The notes under the pieces are model-generated. The model had not been told where the DNA came from. It ran no database searches and worked only from the letters and a program-made list of their open reading frames with translations. The translations under genes and the position numbers were made by a program. 64,000 nt of DNA from NCBI RefSeq assembly GCF_947495285.1, contig NZ_CANLXZ010000006.1, positions 1 to 64,000 of the forward strand, in the 5' to 3' direction. Below are positions 1-8,155 of the stretch, in pieces. How positions within the stretch are numbered: the stretch's first letter is position 1; the number at the start of each line of letters is the position of its first letter. Source of the stretch: an uncultured Nonlabens sp. (lineage in GTDB: Bacteria > Bacteroidota > Bacteroidia > Flavobacteriales > Flavobacteriaceae).

Positions 1-84
1 CGATGAGCGATGAGCGATGAGCGATGAGCGATGAGCGATGAGCGATGAGCGATGAGCGATGAGCGATGAGCGATGAGCGATGAG
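1..84. repeat. Tandem array of 12 perfect 7-bp units (CGATGAG)
   Basis: Twelve uninterrupted identical copies of CGATGAG begin at the first base of the window, so the array may continue upstream. On the + strand every frame meets TGA every 21 bases. On the - strand all three frames are open and give the same seven-residue cycle (L-I-A-H-R-S-S). No start codon or signal ties it to a gene. It lies beyond the terminator of the cysteine desulfurase gene. Perfect identity suggests recent slippage or ongoing length change. Confidence 0.95.
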
Positions 85-109
85 GAAATTTTAAGATTTT
101 CTATCTACA

Positions 110-139
110 AAAAAAAGTGGACTTAAGTCCACTTTTTTT
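110..139. terminator. Perfect 30-bp palindromic terminator
   Basis: A perfect inverted repeat centred between 124 and 125 has an A tract on the left and a T tract on the right, so it can act as a rho-independent terminator on either strand. It lies about 77 bases past the stop of the cysteine desulfurase gene on the - strand. Confidence 0.8.
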
Positions 140-215
140 GTGTTGATCAATAACCGAATTACAATTAATTTTTTCTAGGTTTGATATTTTAATCTATATA
201 GCCTTAAAAAACAAC

Positions 216-1373
216 CTAAGCCACAATACCTTCCATATACTCTTTCAGTATTCCTACTACATAATCCAGTTCTTCTTTTGTATTATAAATAGAAAAGCTG
301 AAACGTAAACTCGGTTTATTCAAATCTTCTTCTGTTAGGACACTAGTTAAAACGTGAGAACCTTTTTGAGAACCACTCTGGCACGCACTTCCTTTAGAAC
401 AAGCGATACCTTTTAAATCCATGGTAAATAAAAGCATCGCGGCTTTATCTGCAGGACAAGGTAAACATACATTTAACAAGGTGTAAGTACTCTCCTTATG
501 ATCTCCACAATTACCATTAAACTTAACACCAGGAACGTGTTTTTCTAACTGTTCTTGAAAGTAATTCTTAAGACCTAAAATATAAGCACGATCTTCTTCT
601 AGGTTATCATAAGCCATTTTTAAAGCCAGATCCATACCTACTATATTATGCACACTTTCTGTACCTGCTCTTATACCTCGTTCTTGAGAACCACCTAAAA
701 TAAGTGGTTTTAAACCTGTTCCTTTTCTTATAAAAGCAAATCCAGTTCCTTTAGGTCCATGGAATTTATGAGCCGACACTGCTGTAAAATCTACTGGCAA
801 CTTACTTAAATCCATTTCATAATGACCTATCGATTGCACACAGTCGCTATGAAACAACGCGTTGTGTTTTTTACACAGCTCTCCTACTCTATCTATATCT
901 AGTTTATTTCCTATCTCATTATTAATGTGCATTAATGAAACTAGTGTTTTCTTATCGCTAGACGCTAGCAATTGTTCTAGATCTATATAATTAGGCGTTC
1001 CACAATCTTTAAGTTTTACATGAGCTACCTCTGTACCATATTTTTCTTTACAATAATCTACTATATAAAGAACCGCATGATGCTCGATAGTTGTCGTTAT
1101 AATGCGCTCCACACCTAGATCGCGCACACAACTATGAATAGCTAGATTATCTGCCTCGGTACCACCAGAAGTGAAAATAATCTCGGCAGCCGTAACATTT
1201 AATTGAGCAGCAATATTCTTACGAGCATTTTCAATAAGGGACTTTGCACTACGTCCAAAACTATGGGTAGAACTAGGGTTTCCATGAACTTCTGTCATCA
1301 CCTCGGTCATTCTTTGAATAACCTCTGGTCTTAATTGTGTCGTTGCAGCACTATCTAAATACACTTCTCTCAT
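216..1373 (-). CDS. Cysteine desulfurase (IscS/NifS family, class V aminotransferase fold)
   Basis: A 385-residue PLP enzyme that removes sulfur from cysteine as a protein persulfide, for Fe-S clusters or tRNA thiolation. The PLP lysine is K203 in the motif SAHKFHGPKG, the N terminus has the family motif YLDSAATT, and the catalytic cysteine is probably C331 in GSACQSG, with a further cysteine at C325. Length is normal. The gene stands alone and diverges from the lipoprotein gene on the other side. A TACTTTTG box ends only four bases before the ATG, so the mRNA is probably leaderless. No isc or suf scaffold genes are adjacent, so the precise subtype (IscS, or a tRNA-dedicated form) is not settled. 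Confidence 0.9.
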   Translation of the reverse strand: MREVYLDSAATTQLRPEVIQRMTEVMTEVHGNPSSTHSFGRSAKSLIENARKNIAAQLNVTAAEIIFTSGGTEADNLAIHSCVRDLGVERIITTTIEHHAVLYIVDYCKEKYGTEVAHVKLKDCGTPNYIDLEQLLASSDKKTLVSLMHINNEIGNKLDIDRVGELCKKHNALFHSDCVQSIGHYEMDLSKLPVDFTAVSAHKFHGPKGTGFAFIRKGTGLKPLILGGSQERGIRAGTESVHNIVGMDLALKMAYDNLEEDRAYILGLKNYFQEQLEKHVPGVKFNGNCGDHKESTYTLLNVCLPCPADKAAMLLFTMDLKGIACSKGSACQSGSQKGSHVLTSVLTEEDLNKPSLRFSFSIYNTKEELDYVVGILKEYMEGIVA

Positions 1374-1377
1374 AGCA

Positions 1378-1385
1378 CAAAAGTA
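1378..1385 (-). promoter_or_regulatory. -7 box TACTTTTG of the cysteine desulfurase gene
   Basis: This matches the Bacteroidota -7 element TAnnTTTG read on the - strand and ends four bases before the start codon, which predicts a leaderless or nearly leaderless transcript. No convincing -33 TTTG was found at normal spacing. Confidence 0.55.
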
Positions 1386-1433
1386 ATTTTATTTATAATA
1401 AAATTTGCACTTTAGCGCTTTAATATGATTGAG

Positions 1434-1441
1434 TACTTTTG
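1434..1441 (+). promoter_or_regulatory. -7 box TACTTTTG of the 1447 lipoprotein gene
   Basis: A TAnnTTTG match lies five bases upstream of the ATG at 1447. Together with the box at 1378-1385 it makes this 73-base gap a compact divergent promoter. The nearest TTTG (1404-1407) is farther away than the usual spacing of about 19-20 bases. Confidence 0.5.
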
Positions 1442-1446
1442 CAGAT

Positions 1447-2430
1447 ATGAAAAAACTACTATTCCTTATAATTCCTACAGTTTTACTAGGCTGTGATGAT
1501 GGAGACATTATTACTAACGACTTTGATTTTGAAGATGCTAGTGTAGAGACCTGTGAACCAACAGCTTCTTCTAGCAATACAAATAATTTTGTTTTTTATA
1601 AAAATGAAGACACAAATTTTGAAAGTCTGGTTTTACAAATTTTAACTAGTGATGATATTCTAAACGTAAATGATGAATATGGACCCTATGAGATAACTGG
1701 CAGTAATTCATTTGAATACCGTAAATTCAACGCTGCGCCAGGTAATGATTATTACTGCAACAGCATACCGCCTAGCACACCTACAGTAACTGAGGTATTT
1801 AATGCCATAGGTGGAGACATTTATATAGAAACATCTACACGTAGTGATGATGATAATGATGGAATCCTATCTGAAGATGAAGGAATTGAGTACGACCTTA
1901 ATGGAAATATTGATTTTCTTGCCAGTAGAGATTCCGATGAGGACGGCATACCAAACTTTATAGATATAGATGACGATGGTGATAATGTACCTACTCGTCA
2001 AGAGGGTGTCGCTTTTAATAGCGACGGCACAATAGACATGGCAAACAGTACAGATACAGATGCTGACGGCACACCAGACTATATGGATGAAGACGATGAC
2101 GATGATGGAGTTCTCACAAGAAACGAAAGTATAGATGGTAATCTAAACCCAACAGATGATTTTGCAATAGGTGCCACAGAACCTAATTACAAAGTATTCT
2201 CTAGCACACCAGCAGAGGCTAGTCCATTAATAGAAGAATACATCCCACATACCATAGAACGCATCACACAATTGCACATCACCATAGCAGGTCTTACCTT
2301 AACTAACGGTAATGTAGAAATAATTGAAGATGATTATGACTTTGGTAATTATAGAACGGACGCCATTATATTAACCTGCACACCAGCATTTCCAGGCACT
2401 ATGGGTTCTGGTGTATGTATATTTCAGTAG
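1447..2430 (+). CDS. Surface lipoprotein with acidic Asp-rich (thrombospondin-3-like) repeats
   Basis: A 327-residue protein whose ATG at 1447 begins a lipoprotein signal peptide ending in LLGC. An upstream in-frame extension to 1429 would spoil the signal. From about residue 130 to 230 it has Asp/Asn/Gly-rich segments (DSDEDGIPNFIDIDDDGDN, DTDADGTPDYMDEDDDDDG), typical of calcium-binding thrombospondin type 3 repeats in Bacteroidota surface proteins. There is no enzyme domain. It is probably anchored in the outer membrane, with calcium binding inferred only from the repeats. Its last 32 bases overlap the 3' end of the convergent Smr gene. Confidence 0.75.
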   Translation: MKKLLFLIIPTVLLGCDDGDIITNDFDFEDASVETCEPTASSSNTNNFVFYKNEDTNFESLVLQILTSDDILNVNDEYGPYEITGSNSFEYRKFNAAPGNDYYCNSIPPSTPTVTEVFNAIGGDIYIETSTRSDDDNDGILSEDEGIEYDLNGNIDFLASRDSDEDGIPNFIDIDDDGDNVPTRQEGVAFNSDGTIDMANSTDTDADGTPDYMDEDDDDDGVLTRNESIDGNLNPTDDFAIGATEPNYKVFSSTPAEASPLIEEYIPHTIERITQLHITIAGLTLTNGNVEIIEDDYDFGNYRTDAIILTCTPAFPGTMGSGVCIFQ

Positions 2431-2929
2431 CACCTTTTCCATATTTTTGATAATCAGCATCATAAAACTTGATCTGACTGTATCGTTGAAAAAGAAAATT
2501 GAGCTCTTCTTTAAGCACTCCTTGTCCCACACCGTGTATAAAAACTAATTTAGGCACACGATTTTGAATGGCCCATTCTATCTTGTGCCTCGCCGTATCT
2601 ACTTGTAGATTAAGCTTATCATAAGCATCCATGCCACGTTCTGACTTTACTAATTGGTGTACGTGTAGATCTATTTCTACAGCAGGAATAAAAGCTGCTT
2701 TTTTTCTAGAAACCTGTCTTACTTTAGATTTCTTAGGCGCAGGTTCTTCTTTAGGAGTAAAATTTGAAACTTTGAATGACCTGTCTAAAATCAACTCACT
2801 AGAATTATAAGTAATTTCTATATCATCGTCGGTTAAGATGGTTATTTGTTCCGCTTTCGCGAAAGCTACCACACCACCAAATTCATCGTCCAGAACCAGC
2901 ACTCGATCTCCTTTTTGAAACTGATGCAT
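2399..2929 (-). CDS. Smr-domain protein (MutS2 C-terminal-like nuclease domain)
   Basis: A 176-residue protein. The first 60 residues form a small beta domain (QFQKGDRVLVLDDEFGG), and the C-terminal 90 form an Smr domain with the motifs DLHVH (about residue 87) and FIHGVGQGVLK (about residue 130). Smr domains are associated with nicking or RNA/DNA endonuclease activity. The stand-alone form with this N-terminal domain is common in Flavobacteriia, and its cellular role is not established. Residues 22-26 (AFAKA) are encoded by a copy of the GCTTTCGCGAAAGC palindrome. The start lies three bases after the stop of the upstream membrane protein, indicating an operon. Confidence 0.85.
   Translation of the reverse strand: MHQFQKGDRVLVLDDEFGGVVAFAKAEQITILTDDDIEITYNSSELILDRSFKVSNFTPKEEPAPKKSKVRQVSRKKAAFIPAVEIDLHVHQLVKSERGMDAYDKLNLQVDTARHKIEWAIQNRVPKLVFIHGVGQGVLKEELNFLFQRYSQIKFYDADYQKYGKGATEIYIHQNP
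2853..2866. repeat. Palindrome copy 1 (GCTTTCGCGAAAGC), inside the Smr gene
   Basis: A perfect 14-bp core. On the left, TTCC matches one arm of the longer form, whereas the right arm has diverged. On the coding strand it reads AFAKA followed by E. Confidence 0.9.
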
Positions 2930-2932
2930 GGA

Positions 2933-3139
2933 CTACTCTTCTTCTTCAGATAAATGATCATCTTTATGCTCCACCCAATGGGAACTGGCACGATATGCAC
3001 CGAACATGATAAGAATTACTCCAAAAACCTTAAATAATACGTTTGCGTCCTCATTTATAATGGTATAGAGCAATAAAATCGCACCTGAGAATATCACAAA
3101 ACCGTTGATTAACTGTAAAAAGCTGCTTTTAATCGGCAT
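2933..3139 (-). CDS. Small two-helix membrane protein
   Basis: A 68-residue protein with two hydrophobic segments (about residues 9-26 and 35-49) and an acidic C-terminal tail (DDHLSEEEE). It is not a family I can name. It sits three bases upstream of the Smr gene on the same strand and is probably cotranscribed with it. The ATG at 3139 is the only reasonable start. Confidence 0.7.
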   Translation of the reverse strand: MPIKSSFLQLINGFVIFSGAILLLYTIINEDANVLFKVFGVILIMFGAYRASSHWVEHKDDHLSEEEE

Positions 3140-3216
3140 TTTCTATATTTAGTCTGATTAATTGTAACAAATTTATAAACTTATTTAAAAGGCCCTAACT
3201 TTAAGAACATTAATTT

Positions 3217-3224
3217 TATTTTTG
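3217..3224 (+). promoter_or_regulatory. -7 box TATTTTTG of the secreted protein operon
   Basis: A TAnnTTTG match lies 21 bases upstream of the ATG at 3246, predicting a short leader of about 15 bases. Confidence 0.5.
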
Positions 3225-3245
3225 TATTATTAAAGCACCGATATT

Positions 3246-5237
3246 ATGAAAAACATTATAAGTTTATTTTTAGTAAGCTTTGCCTTTCAAATGGCAACAG
3301 CACAAGTATGGGTTAAAGGTGATAATTTTATTTACTCAAAGGGCACAAACATCTTTGTTAAAAATAAAATTAATTTAGATACTGATTCTAAGTTTTACCT
3401 TAGAGAAGAGGCTCAGTTAATACAAGATGATGATGTACCTAACGAAGGTGCTGGAATCATTTCTGTATTTCAAGAAGGAACCACAAATAGTTACACTTAC
3501 AACTACTGGTCTTCTCCAGTAAGTGATCAAACTACAGGAACTGGTAACACAGGTTTTTTAAATTCACAAATCAAATACCCTACAACAGCAGCAGGTACTA
3601 ATACAGATAATACCATTACCGCTGACGACTCACAAATTCTGGACTTCAGCATACGAGATGGTGAGTCTGATGATGCTACTATAGGTGGTAGCCCGTTAAA
3701 AATAGCTGGTAGATGGTTATACACATATGAAAGTGGTGGCAACCCTGCTACAGGCTATGCTGGATGGTCTATTTTTAATGGAGCACAAAACACACCAGCT
3801 GGTCAAGGGTTTACTATGAAAGGTGTTAATGAAATCGCAGGAGGATCTGCTAACTACAATGGTGGACAACGTTATGATTTTAGAGGTAGACCTAATAATG
3901 GTACTATTAACCTACAGATAGGAAATGATAACGCAACTCTGGCTGGTAATCCTTATCCTAGCGCTATAGATTTAAAGCGTTTTATAGAGGTTAATGCAGC
4001 ACATACCAGTGGTAATGATGTGAAAATGGATCCATGGGTAGAATTTTGGGAATCTCAAGTAGAAACTTCACACTTACTTACTTCTTACCTAGGTGGTTAT
4101 GCAAGATATGTACCTATGGGCTTTAATCCTGGAACTGAAAACGGCTATGCTAATAGCGGTACTTATCTAGAACCTATCTTTAGAAGAACAGATAATGATG
4201 GTAATATTATAACTAGTGGGACCTCAACTTCTGCTGGTGGGATTACTCCACCTGGAACACAGACTTCTTACACTGGACCAGGTACTGATGGAAGAAGAAG
4301 GTATGCTGCTATAGGTCAAGGTTTCTTTATTTCTAGAACTAACACAGATATTCCTTTTACCGCTACATCTTTTGAACAAGCTCGCACTCCATTTATCACA
4401 GCTGGTAGCGCTGTACCTAGTGGGCTAGGAGAAACAGTAGAATTCAATAATTCAATGAGGTTTTTTCAAAAAGAAGATGGTAACACATCTGTATTTAAGT
4501 CTGCTCCAGTTAATGGTAACCGTTTAAATAGCGATGCTGCAACACAAATACCAAAGATGATTATAAATGTAGTACCTAACGGACTTTACGCTAGACCTCT
4601 TAATTTTGCTTTTGACAACAGCACCTCACAAGCATATGATTATGCATGGGAATCTCCTTTATCTGGAAGAGTTGACACAGATGCTTATATTAAAATAGGT
4701 GCTCAAGGTGAATATGGTCTTTCTTCACAAGCATTTGATGAGAACATGGCTATACCCATAGGTGTCGAGGTTGGGAGTTCATTTACTGCTCCTATCGACG
4801 TAGAATTTGAATTAGCTTTCTTAATTAACTTTGATCCTAATGAAGTTTATCTTCATGATAAAACAACAGAGGTGTATCACGATTTAAAATCAGGAAACAA
4901 AACTTTATTAATTGCGCCAGGTCATTATACAGATCGTTTTGAAGTAACATTTAAAAACACTTCTAGTGCATTGAGTAATGAAATTGAAGATACTAATTTT
5001 GATATTTTCCAAAACAATGGAAGCAAAGAATTAACGATACTTAATCCTAACTTAGAAGATGTAGCAAACATCGCTTTGTATGATCTTGCAGGAAGACAAA
5101 TCTTCTCTAACAAGCCTGCATCTACAGAAGGTAGTTACAGTTTTGAAACAGCATCACTATCTAGCGCTATTTACATCGCAAAGGTGACTACTGTAAAAAA
5201 TAAAGAAATAGCTATTAAGGTGAGTATCTCAAATTAA
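3246..5237 (+). CDS. Large secreted protein with type A type-IX-secretion sorting domain
   Basis: A 663-residue protein with an N-terminal signal peptide (cleavage probably after MATAQ, residue 20) and a C-terminal domain of about 75 residues containing IALYDLAGRQIF and ending AIKVSISN, typical of T9SS type A sorting domains. The middle is rich in Gly, Asn and Thr and resembles the repetitive adhesin-like secreted proteins of Flavobacteriia; no catalytic motif was seen. It is probably exported through Sec and then T9SS to the cell surface. The next gene starts one base after its stop, so the two are cotranscribed. Confidence 0.8.
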   Translation: MKNIISLFLVSFAFQMATAQVWVKGDNFIYSKGTNIFVKNKINLDTDSKFYLREEAQLIQDDDVPNEGAGIISVFQEGTTNSYTYNYWSSPVSDQTTGTGNTGFLNSQIKYPTTAAGTNTDNTITADDSQILDFSIRDGESDDATIGGSPLKIAGRWLYTYESGGNPATGYAGWSIFNGAQNTPAGQGFTMKGVNEIAGGSANYNGGQRYDFRGRPNNGTINLQIGNDNATLAGNPYPSAIDLKRFIEVNAAHTSGNDVKMDPWVEFWESQVETSHLLTSYLGGYARYVPMGFNPGTENGYANSGTYLEPIFRRTDNDGNIITSGTSTSAGGITPPGTQTSYTGPGTDGRRRYAAIGQGFFISRTNTDIPFTATSFEQARTPFITAGSAVPSGLGETVEFNNSMRFFQKEDGNTSVFKSAPVNGNRLNSDAATQIPKMIINVVPNGLYARPLNFAFDNSTSQAYDYAWESPLSGRVDTDAYIKIGAQGEYGLSSQAFDENMAIPIGVEVGSSFTAPIDVEFELAFLINFDPNEVYLHDKTTEVYHDLKSGNKTLLIAPGHYTDRFEVTFKNTSSALSNEIEDTNFDIFQNNGSKELTILNPNLEDVANIALYDLAGRQIFSNKPASTEGSYSFETASLSSAIYIAKVTTVKNKEIAIKVSISN

Positions 5238-5238
5238 T

Positions 5239-5535
5239 ATGAAATCATTTCTCATAGATGATAGCTGGATGCTACCCTGTATGAGTAAACAATTAACAGG
5301 AATGGACTGTCCTGGATGTGGAATCCAGCGGTCCATTTCTTTTTTACTCAAAGGTGACATCATAGATTCCTTTTTAATGTACCCAGGTCTCTATCCAGGT
5401 ATGTTTTTATTCTTTTTTCTCATATTTGATTGGTTTAAAAACGTAAAGCATGGAGAACAAATTAAACTATGGGGTACTATACTTACCATAGGTACTATTC
5501 TCACTAGTTATTTTATCAAAATGGCAATTCATTAA
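5239..5535 (+). CDS. DUF2752 small membrane protein
   Basis: A 98-residue protein with the DUF2752 signature MDCPGCGIQRS followed by two hydrophobic segments. The CPGCG-x-x-R motif suggests a metal- or redox-active cysteine pair near the membrane, but the biochemical role is unknown. It starts one base after the secreted protein gene and lies 62 bases before another small membrane protein. A second DUF2752 gene lies at 6020-6400 on the other strand. Confidence 0.8.
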   Translation: MKSFLIDDSWMLPCMSKQLTGMDCPGCGIQRSISFLLKGDIIDSFLMYPGLYPGMFLFFFLIFDWFKNVKHGEQIKLWGTILTIGTILTSYFIKMAIH

Positions 5536-5597
5536 AAAAATATTGTAACATTGTGATTAAATAATCAACTAACTATACATATCAAATTAACCAAATC

Positions 5598-5930
5598 ATG
5601 CAAAAATTAAATACAACACTTGTTTACATTCTTTCAATAGTAGGATTCTTATGCTGCTGTTTTTGGGGACTAGGTCTTCTTTCCTCTATAATCGCTTTTG
5701 TAATTGCGACTAAGGAACTTAAAAAATACGCTGAAAATCCAAATGATTATGTCAACGGACCAGCAATGAAAACAGCAAAAACTATAGCATTAATTGCTAT
5801 TATTGTTTCTGGATTGGTTTCGGCTTACCAAGCTTACACTTATTTATCTACAACAGATGAAGAACGAGCACTTCAAGAAGAGCAAGCAAGAGAACAATTA
5901 GAAGAAATGGGAATTGAATTACCTTGGTAG
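5598..5930 (+). CDS. 'CCC motif' small membrane protein
   Basis: A 110-residue protein with a first membrane helix that contains three consecutive cysteines (GFLCCCFWGLG, about residue 20) and a second helix at about 60-80, with a charged, Glu-rich tail. It matches the group called CCC motif membrane proteins in Flavobacteriia, whose function is unknown. It follows the DUF2752 gene, and a strong bidirectional terminator follows it. Confidence 0.75.
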   Translation: MQKLNTTLVYILSIVGFLCCCFWGLGLLSSIIAFVIATKELKKYAENPNDYVNGPAMKTAKTIALIAIIVSGLVSAYQAYTYLSTTDEERALQEEQAREQLEEMGIELPW

Positions 5931-5950
5931 TTCTTTTAAGAATTTTATTC

Positions 5951-5986
5951 AAAAAAGGGAAAGCTAACGCTTTCCCTTTTTTTTTG
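5951..5986. terminator. Bidirectional terminator between convergent membrane-protein modules
   Basis: A perfect 14-bp stem (5951-5964 with 5969-5982), a TAAC loop, an A tract on the left and a T tract on the right. It separates the + strand module at 5239-5930 from the - strand module at 6020-6720. Confidence 0.85.
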
Positions 5987-6019
5987 TTTTAAATCTCGAT
6001 AGAATAGAACATTAGAATA

Positions 6020-6400
6020 TTAAAAATTGCGAACTATTGTAAAAGCAACAACAAGAGCAAAAACAGATAGTACTAGATACTTATTATTGATCCATCTTCT
6101 AAAACTGTGATCGCGTAGACTAGGAATCCATTCAAAAACTCCAACTAATATACCAAATGGTAACAGCAAAAAAAGCAAAGGATTATAATTATATGCCTTT
6201 ATAAAATCACCATTTAACAAAGAATGTATGGCGCGTTGAGAACCGCATCCTGGACAGTCATATCCTGTAACATATTTACTAGGACATTGTGGGTAAAAAC
6301 CAACTTGCTCTGGATTATAATTTTTAAACAGAAAAAAAGCGGTGCCTAATAAAATTATGGCACCGCATATAATAAGTATTTGTTTAAAATTTTTGATCAT
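6020..6400 (-). CDS. DUF2752 membrane protein
   Basis: A 126-residue protein with an N-terminal helix, the DUF2752 motif GYDCPGCGSQRA (about residue 50), and two further hydrophobic stretches. It is a paralogue of the 5239-5535 protein, with an added N-terminal helix and an extra cysteine (YPQCPSK). Its start overlaps the stop of the dispanin-like gene by one base, so the two are translationally coupled. Function is unknown. Confidence 0.8.
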   Translation of the reverse strand: MIKNFKQILIICGAIILLGTAFFLFKNYNPEQVGFYPQCPSKYVTGYDCPGCGSQRAIHSLLNGDFIKAYNYNPLLFLLLPFGILVGVFEWIPSLRDHSFRRWINNKYLVLSVFALVVAFTIVRNF

Positions 6401-6720
6401 TAATAACCTCCATCAGCAATAGCCCCTAGAACAAAAATAAAAAAAGTAAGGATTAGAACCACAAAACCAGTAACAGCAGCAGCAATTACCCAATTTTTTG
6501 CTGTATTACTAGCTTTTATTGCTCCTTGAAAATCACCTACTCTATGTTTACTTTCTACTTGAGAACTATAAATAATAGCGATAATTCCAAAAATTTGACA
6601 ACACAGTATAGTCACAATAATAGATTCTGCTAACCAGGTTTTAGGCGCTGGCCCATAATTATCACCTTGGTTAAACTGTTGTTGTTGAAATTGGTTTTGA
6701 GGTTGGTTAGATTGATCCAT
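6400..6720 (-). CDS. CD225/dispanin-like small membrane protein
   Basis: A 106-residue protein with a Gln/Asn-rich N-terminal tail (about 25 residues), a first membrane segment containing VTILCCQIFGIIAIIYSSQV, a short loop with many charged residues, and a second membrane segment. This layout fits the CD225/dispanin family, known from vertebrate IFITM proteins; the bacterial members have no defined role. It lies between rocD and the DUF2752 gene with almost no spacing, so it is probably part of one transcript. Confidence 0.75.
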   Translation of the reverse strand: MDQSNQPQNQFQQQQFNQGDNYGPAPKTWLAESIIVTILCCQIFGIIAIIYSSQVESKHRVGDFQGAIKASNTAKNWVIAAAVTGFVVLILTFFIFVLGAIADGGY

Positions 6721-7998
6721 CTATTCAAATTCTTTTAAAGTTTTAATAATAATTGCAATACACTCATCTAACTGTTCTTTAGTCATTACGAGTGGTGGCG
6801 CAAATCTAATAATATTACCGTGAGTAGGTTTTGCTAGCAATCCATTGTCTCTTAATCTTAAACAAATATTCCATGCCGTCTTACTATCTTCTGTATCATT
6901 AATAACAATAGCATTTAAAAGACCTTTACCTCTTACTAGAGTTACCGTGTCTGTAGTAACGATATATTTATTAATTTCAGTTCTAAAATAATTACCTAAC
7001 GCACGAGCATTTTGAATTAACTTTTCATCCTTAACCACTTCTAGAGCAGCCATTGCTACTGCAGCTGCAACTGGATTACCACCAAAGGTAGAACCATGCT
7101 GTCCAGGCTTAATAACATTCATCACTTCATTATCTGCAAGTACTGCACTTACAGGGTAAGCGCCACCAGATAATGCCTTACCTAATATCAACATATCAGG
7201 ACGTGCATAAGTTGCCTCCTGACGCTCACAATGCGCATCACAACTACAGTCACCACATACCGCCAGTAAACCACCAGTTCTTGCGATACCAGTCTGTATC
7301 TCATCTGCTATAAATAAAGCATTGTATTTAGTACAAAGATCACGAGATGCTCTCATGAAATCATCATTAGGAGTAAAAACTCCAGCCTCACCTTGTATAG
7401 GCTCTACTAGAAAACCAGCTATATTTTCTTCTTGCAGTGCTTTTTCTAGAGCTGCAGTATCATTGTAAGGTATTTTTATAAATCCAGGTGTATAAGGTCC
7501 AAAGTTCTTACGAGCATCTTCGTCATTAGAAAAGGAGATAATTGTAGTCGTACGACCATGAAAATTATTTTCACATACTATAATTTTTGCAGCATGCTCC
7601 TCTACCCCTTTTTTCTCATAAGCCCACTTACGTGCTATTTTTATAGCAGTCTCTACCGCCTCAGCACCAGTATTCATAGGCAACACCTTATCAAACTTAA
7701 AATACTCTGTCATGTATTTTTCATACTGACCTAATTTATCATTATGAAATGCTCTAGATGTAAGCGTTAATGTTTGCGCCTGCTCATTCATAGCATTTAC
7801 AATCGCAGGATGACAGTGACCCTGATTTACCGCACTATAAGCACTTAAAAAATCATAGTATTGCTTTCCATCAACGTCCCATACATAAACGCCTTCTCCT
7901 TTTTCTAATACTACAGGTAAGGGATGGTAATTATGCGCTCCATGTTTATCTTCTAGATCTATAAAATGTTGTGCTTTACTTTCTTTAATCATGCTCAT
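6721..7998 (-). CDS. rocD: Ornithine aminotransferase (ornithine--oxo-acid transaminase)
   Basis: A 425-residue class III PLP aminotransferase that converts ornithine and 2-oxoglutarate to glutamate semialdehyde and glutamate in arginine/proline metabolism. Motifs: [12 protein letters not shown] near the N terminus, [13 protein letters not shown], the PLP-binding ADEIQTG, and PLP lysine K274 in [11 protein letters not shown]. Between residues 247 and 260 there is an insertion with four cysteines (C248, C251, C253, C257; pattern CxxCxCxxxC) that typical ornithine aminotransferases lack. A second in-frame ATG lies two codons inside, so the exact start is uncertain. Confidence 0.93.
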   Translation of the reverse strand: MSMIKESKAQHFIDLEDKHGAHNYHPLPVVLEKGEGVYVWDVDGKQYYDFLSAYSAVNQGHCHPAIVNAMNEQAQTLTLTSRAFHNDKLGQYEKYMTEYFKFDKVLPMNTGAEAVETAIKIARKWAYEKKGVEEHAAKIIVCENNFHGRTTTIISFSNDEDARKNFGPYTPGFIKIPYNDTAALEKALQEENIAGFLVEPIQGEAGVFTPNDDFMRASRDLCTKYNALFIADEIQTGIARTGGLLAVCGDCSCDAHCERQEATYARPDMLILGKALSGGAYPVSAVLADNEVMNVIKPGQHGSTFGGNPVAAAVAMAALEVVKDEKLIQNARALGNYFRTEINKYIVTTDTVTLVRGKGLLNAIVINDTEDSKTAWNICLRLRDNGLLAKPTHGNIIRFAPPLVMTKEQLDECIAIIIKTLKEFE

Positions 7999-8155
7999 TG
8001 CGGTGCTATTTTTATCGTTTGCCGCAATTTAATCATTTCGATTATAGAATTAAAATTAAAACATCTAAGAATTTATCAATCTCGCAAGAATCATAGCTTA
8101 ACTTAAATGCTTAAAGATTCTGTAAAAACAAGGAATTACGTTAATTTTACCACCT

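Noticed and set aside
1..84. The CGATGAG array as a CRISPR or as a protein repeat
   Set aside because: There are no spacers between copies and no start or ribosome site leads into the open - strand frames, so it is treated as a simple tandem repeat.
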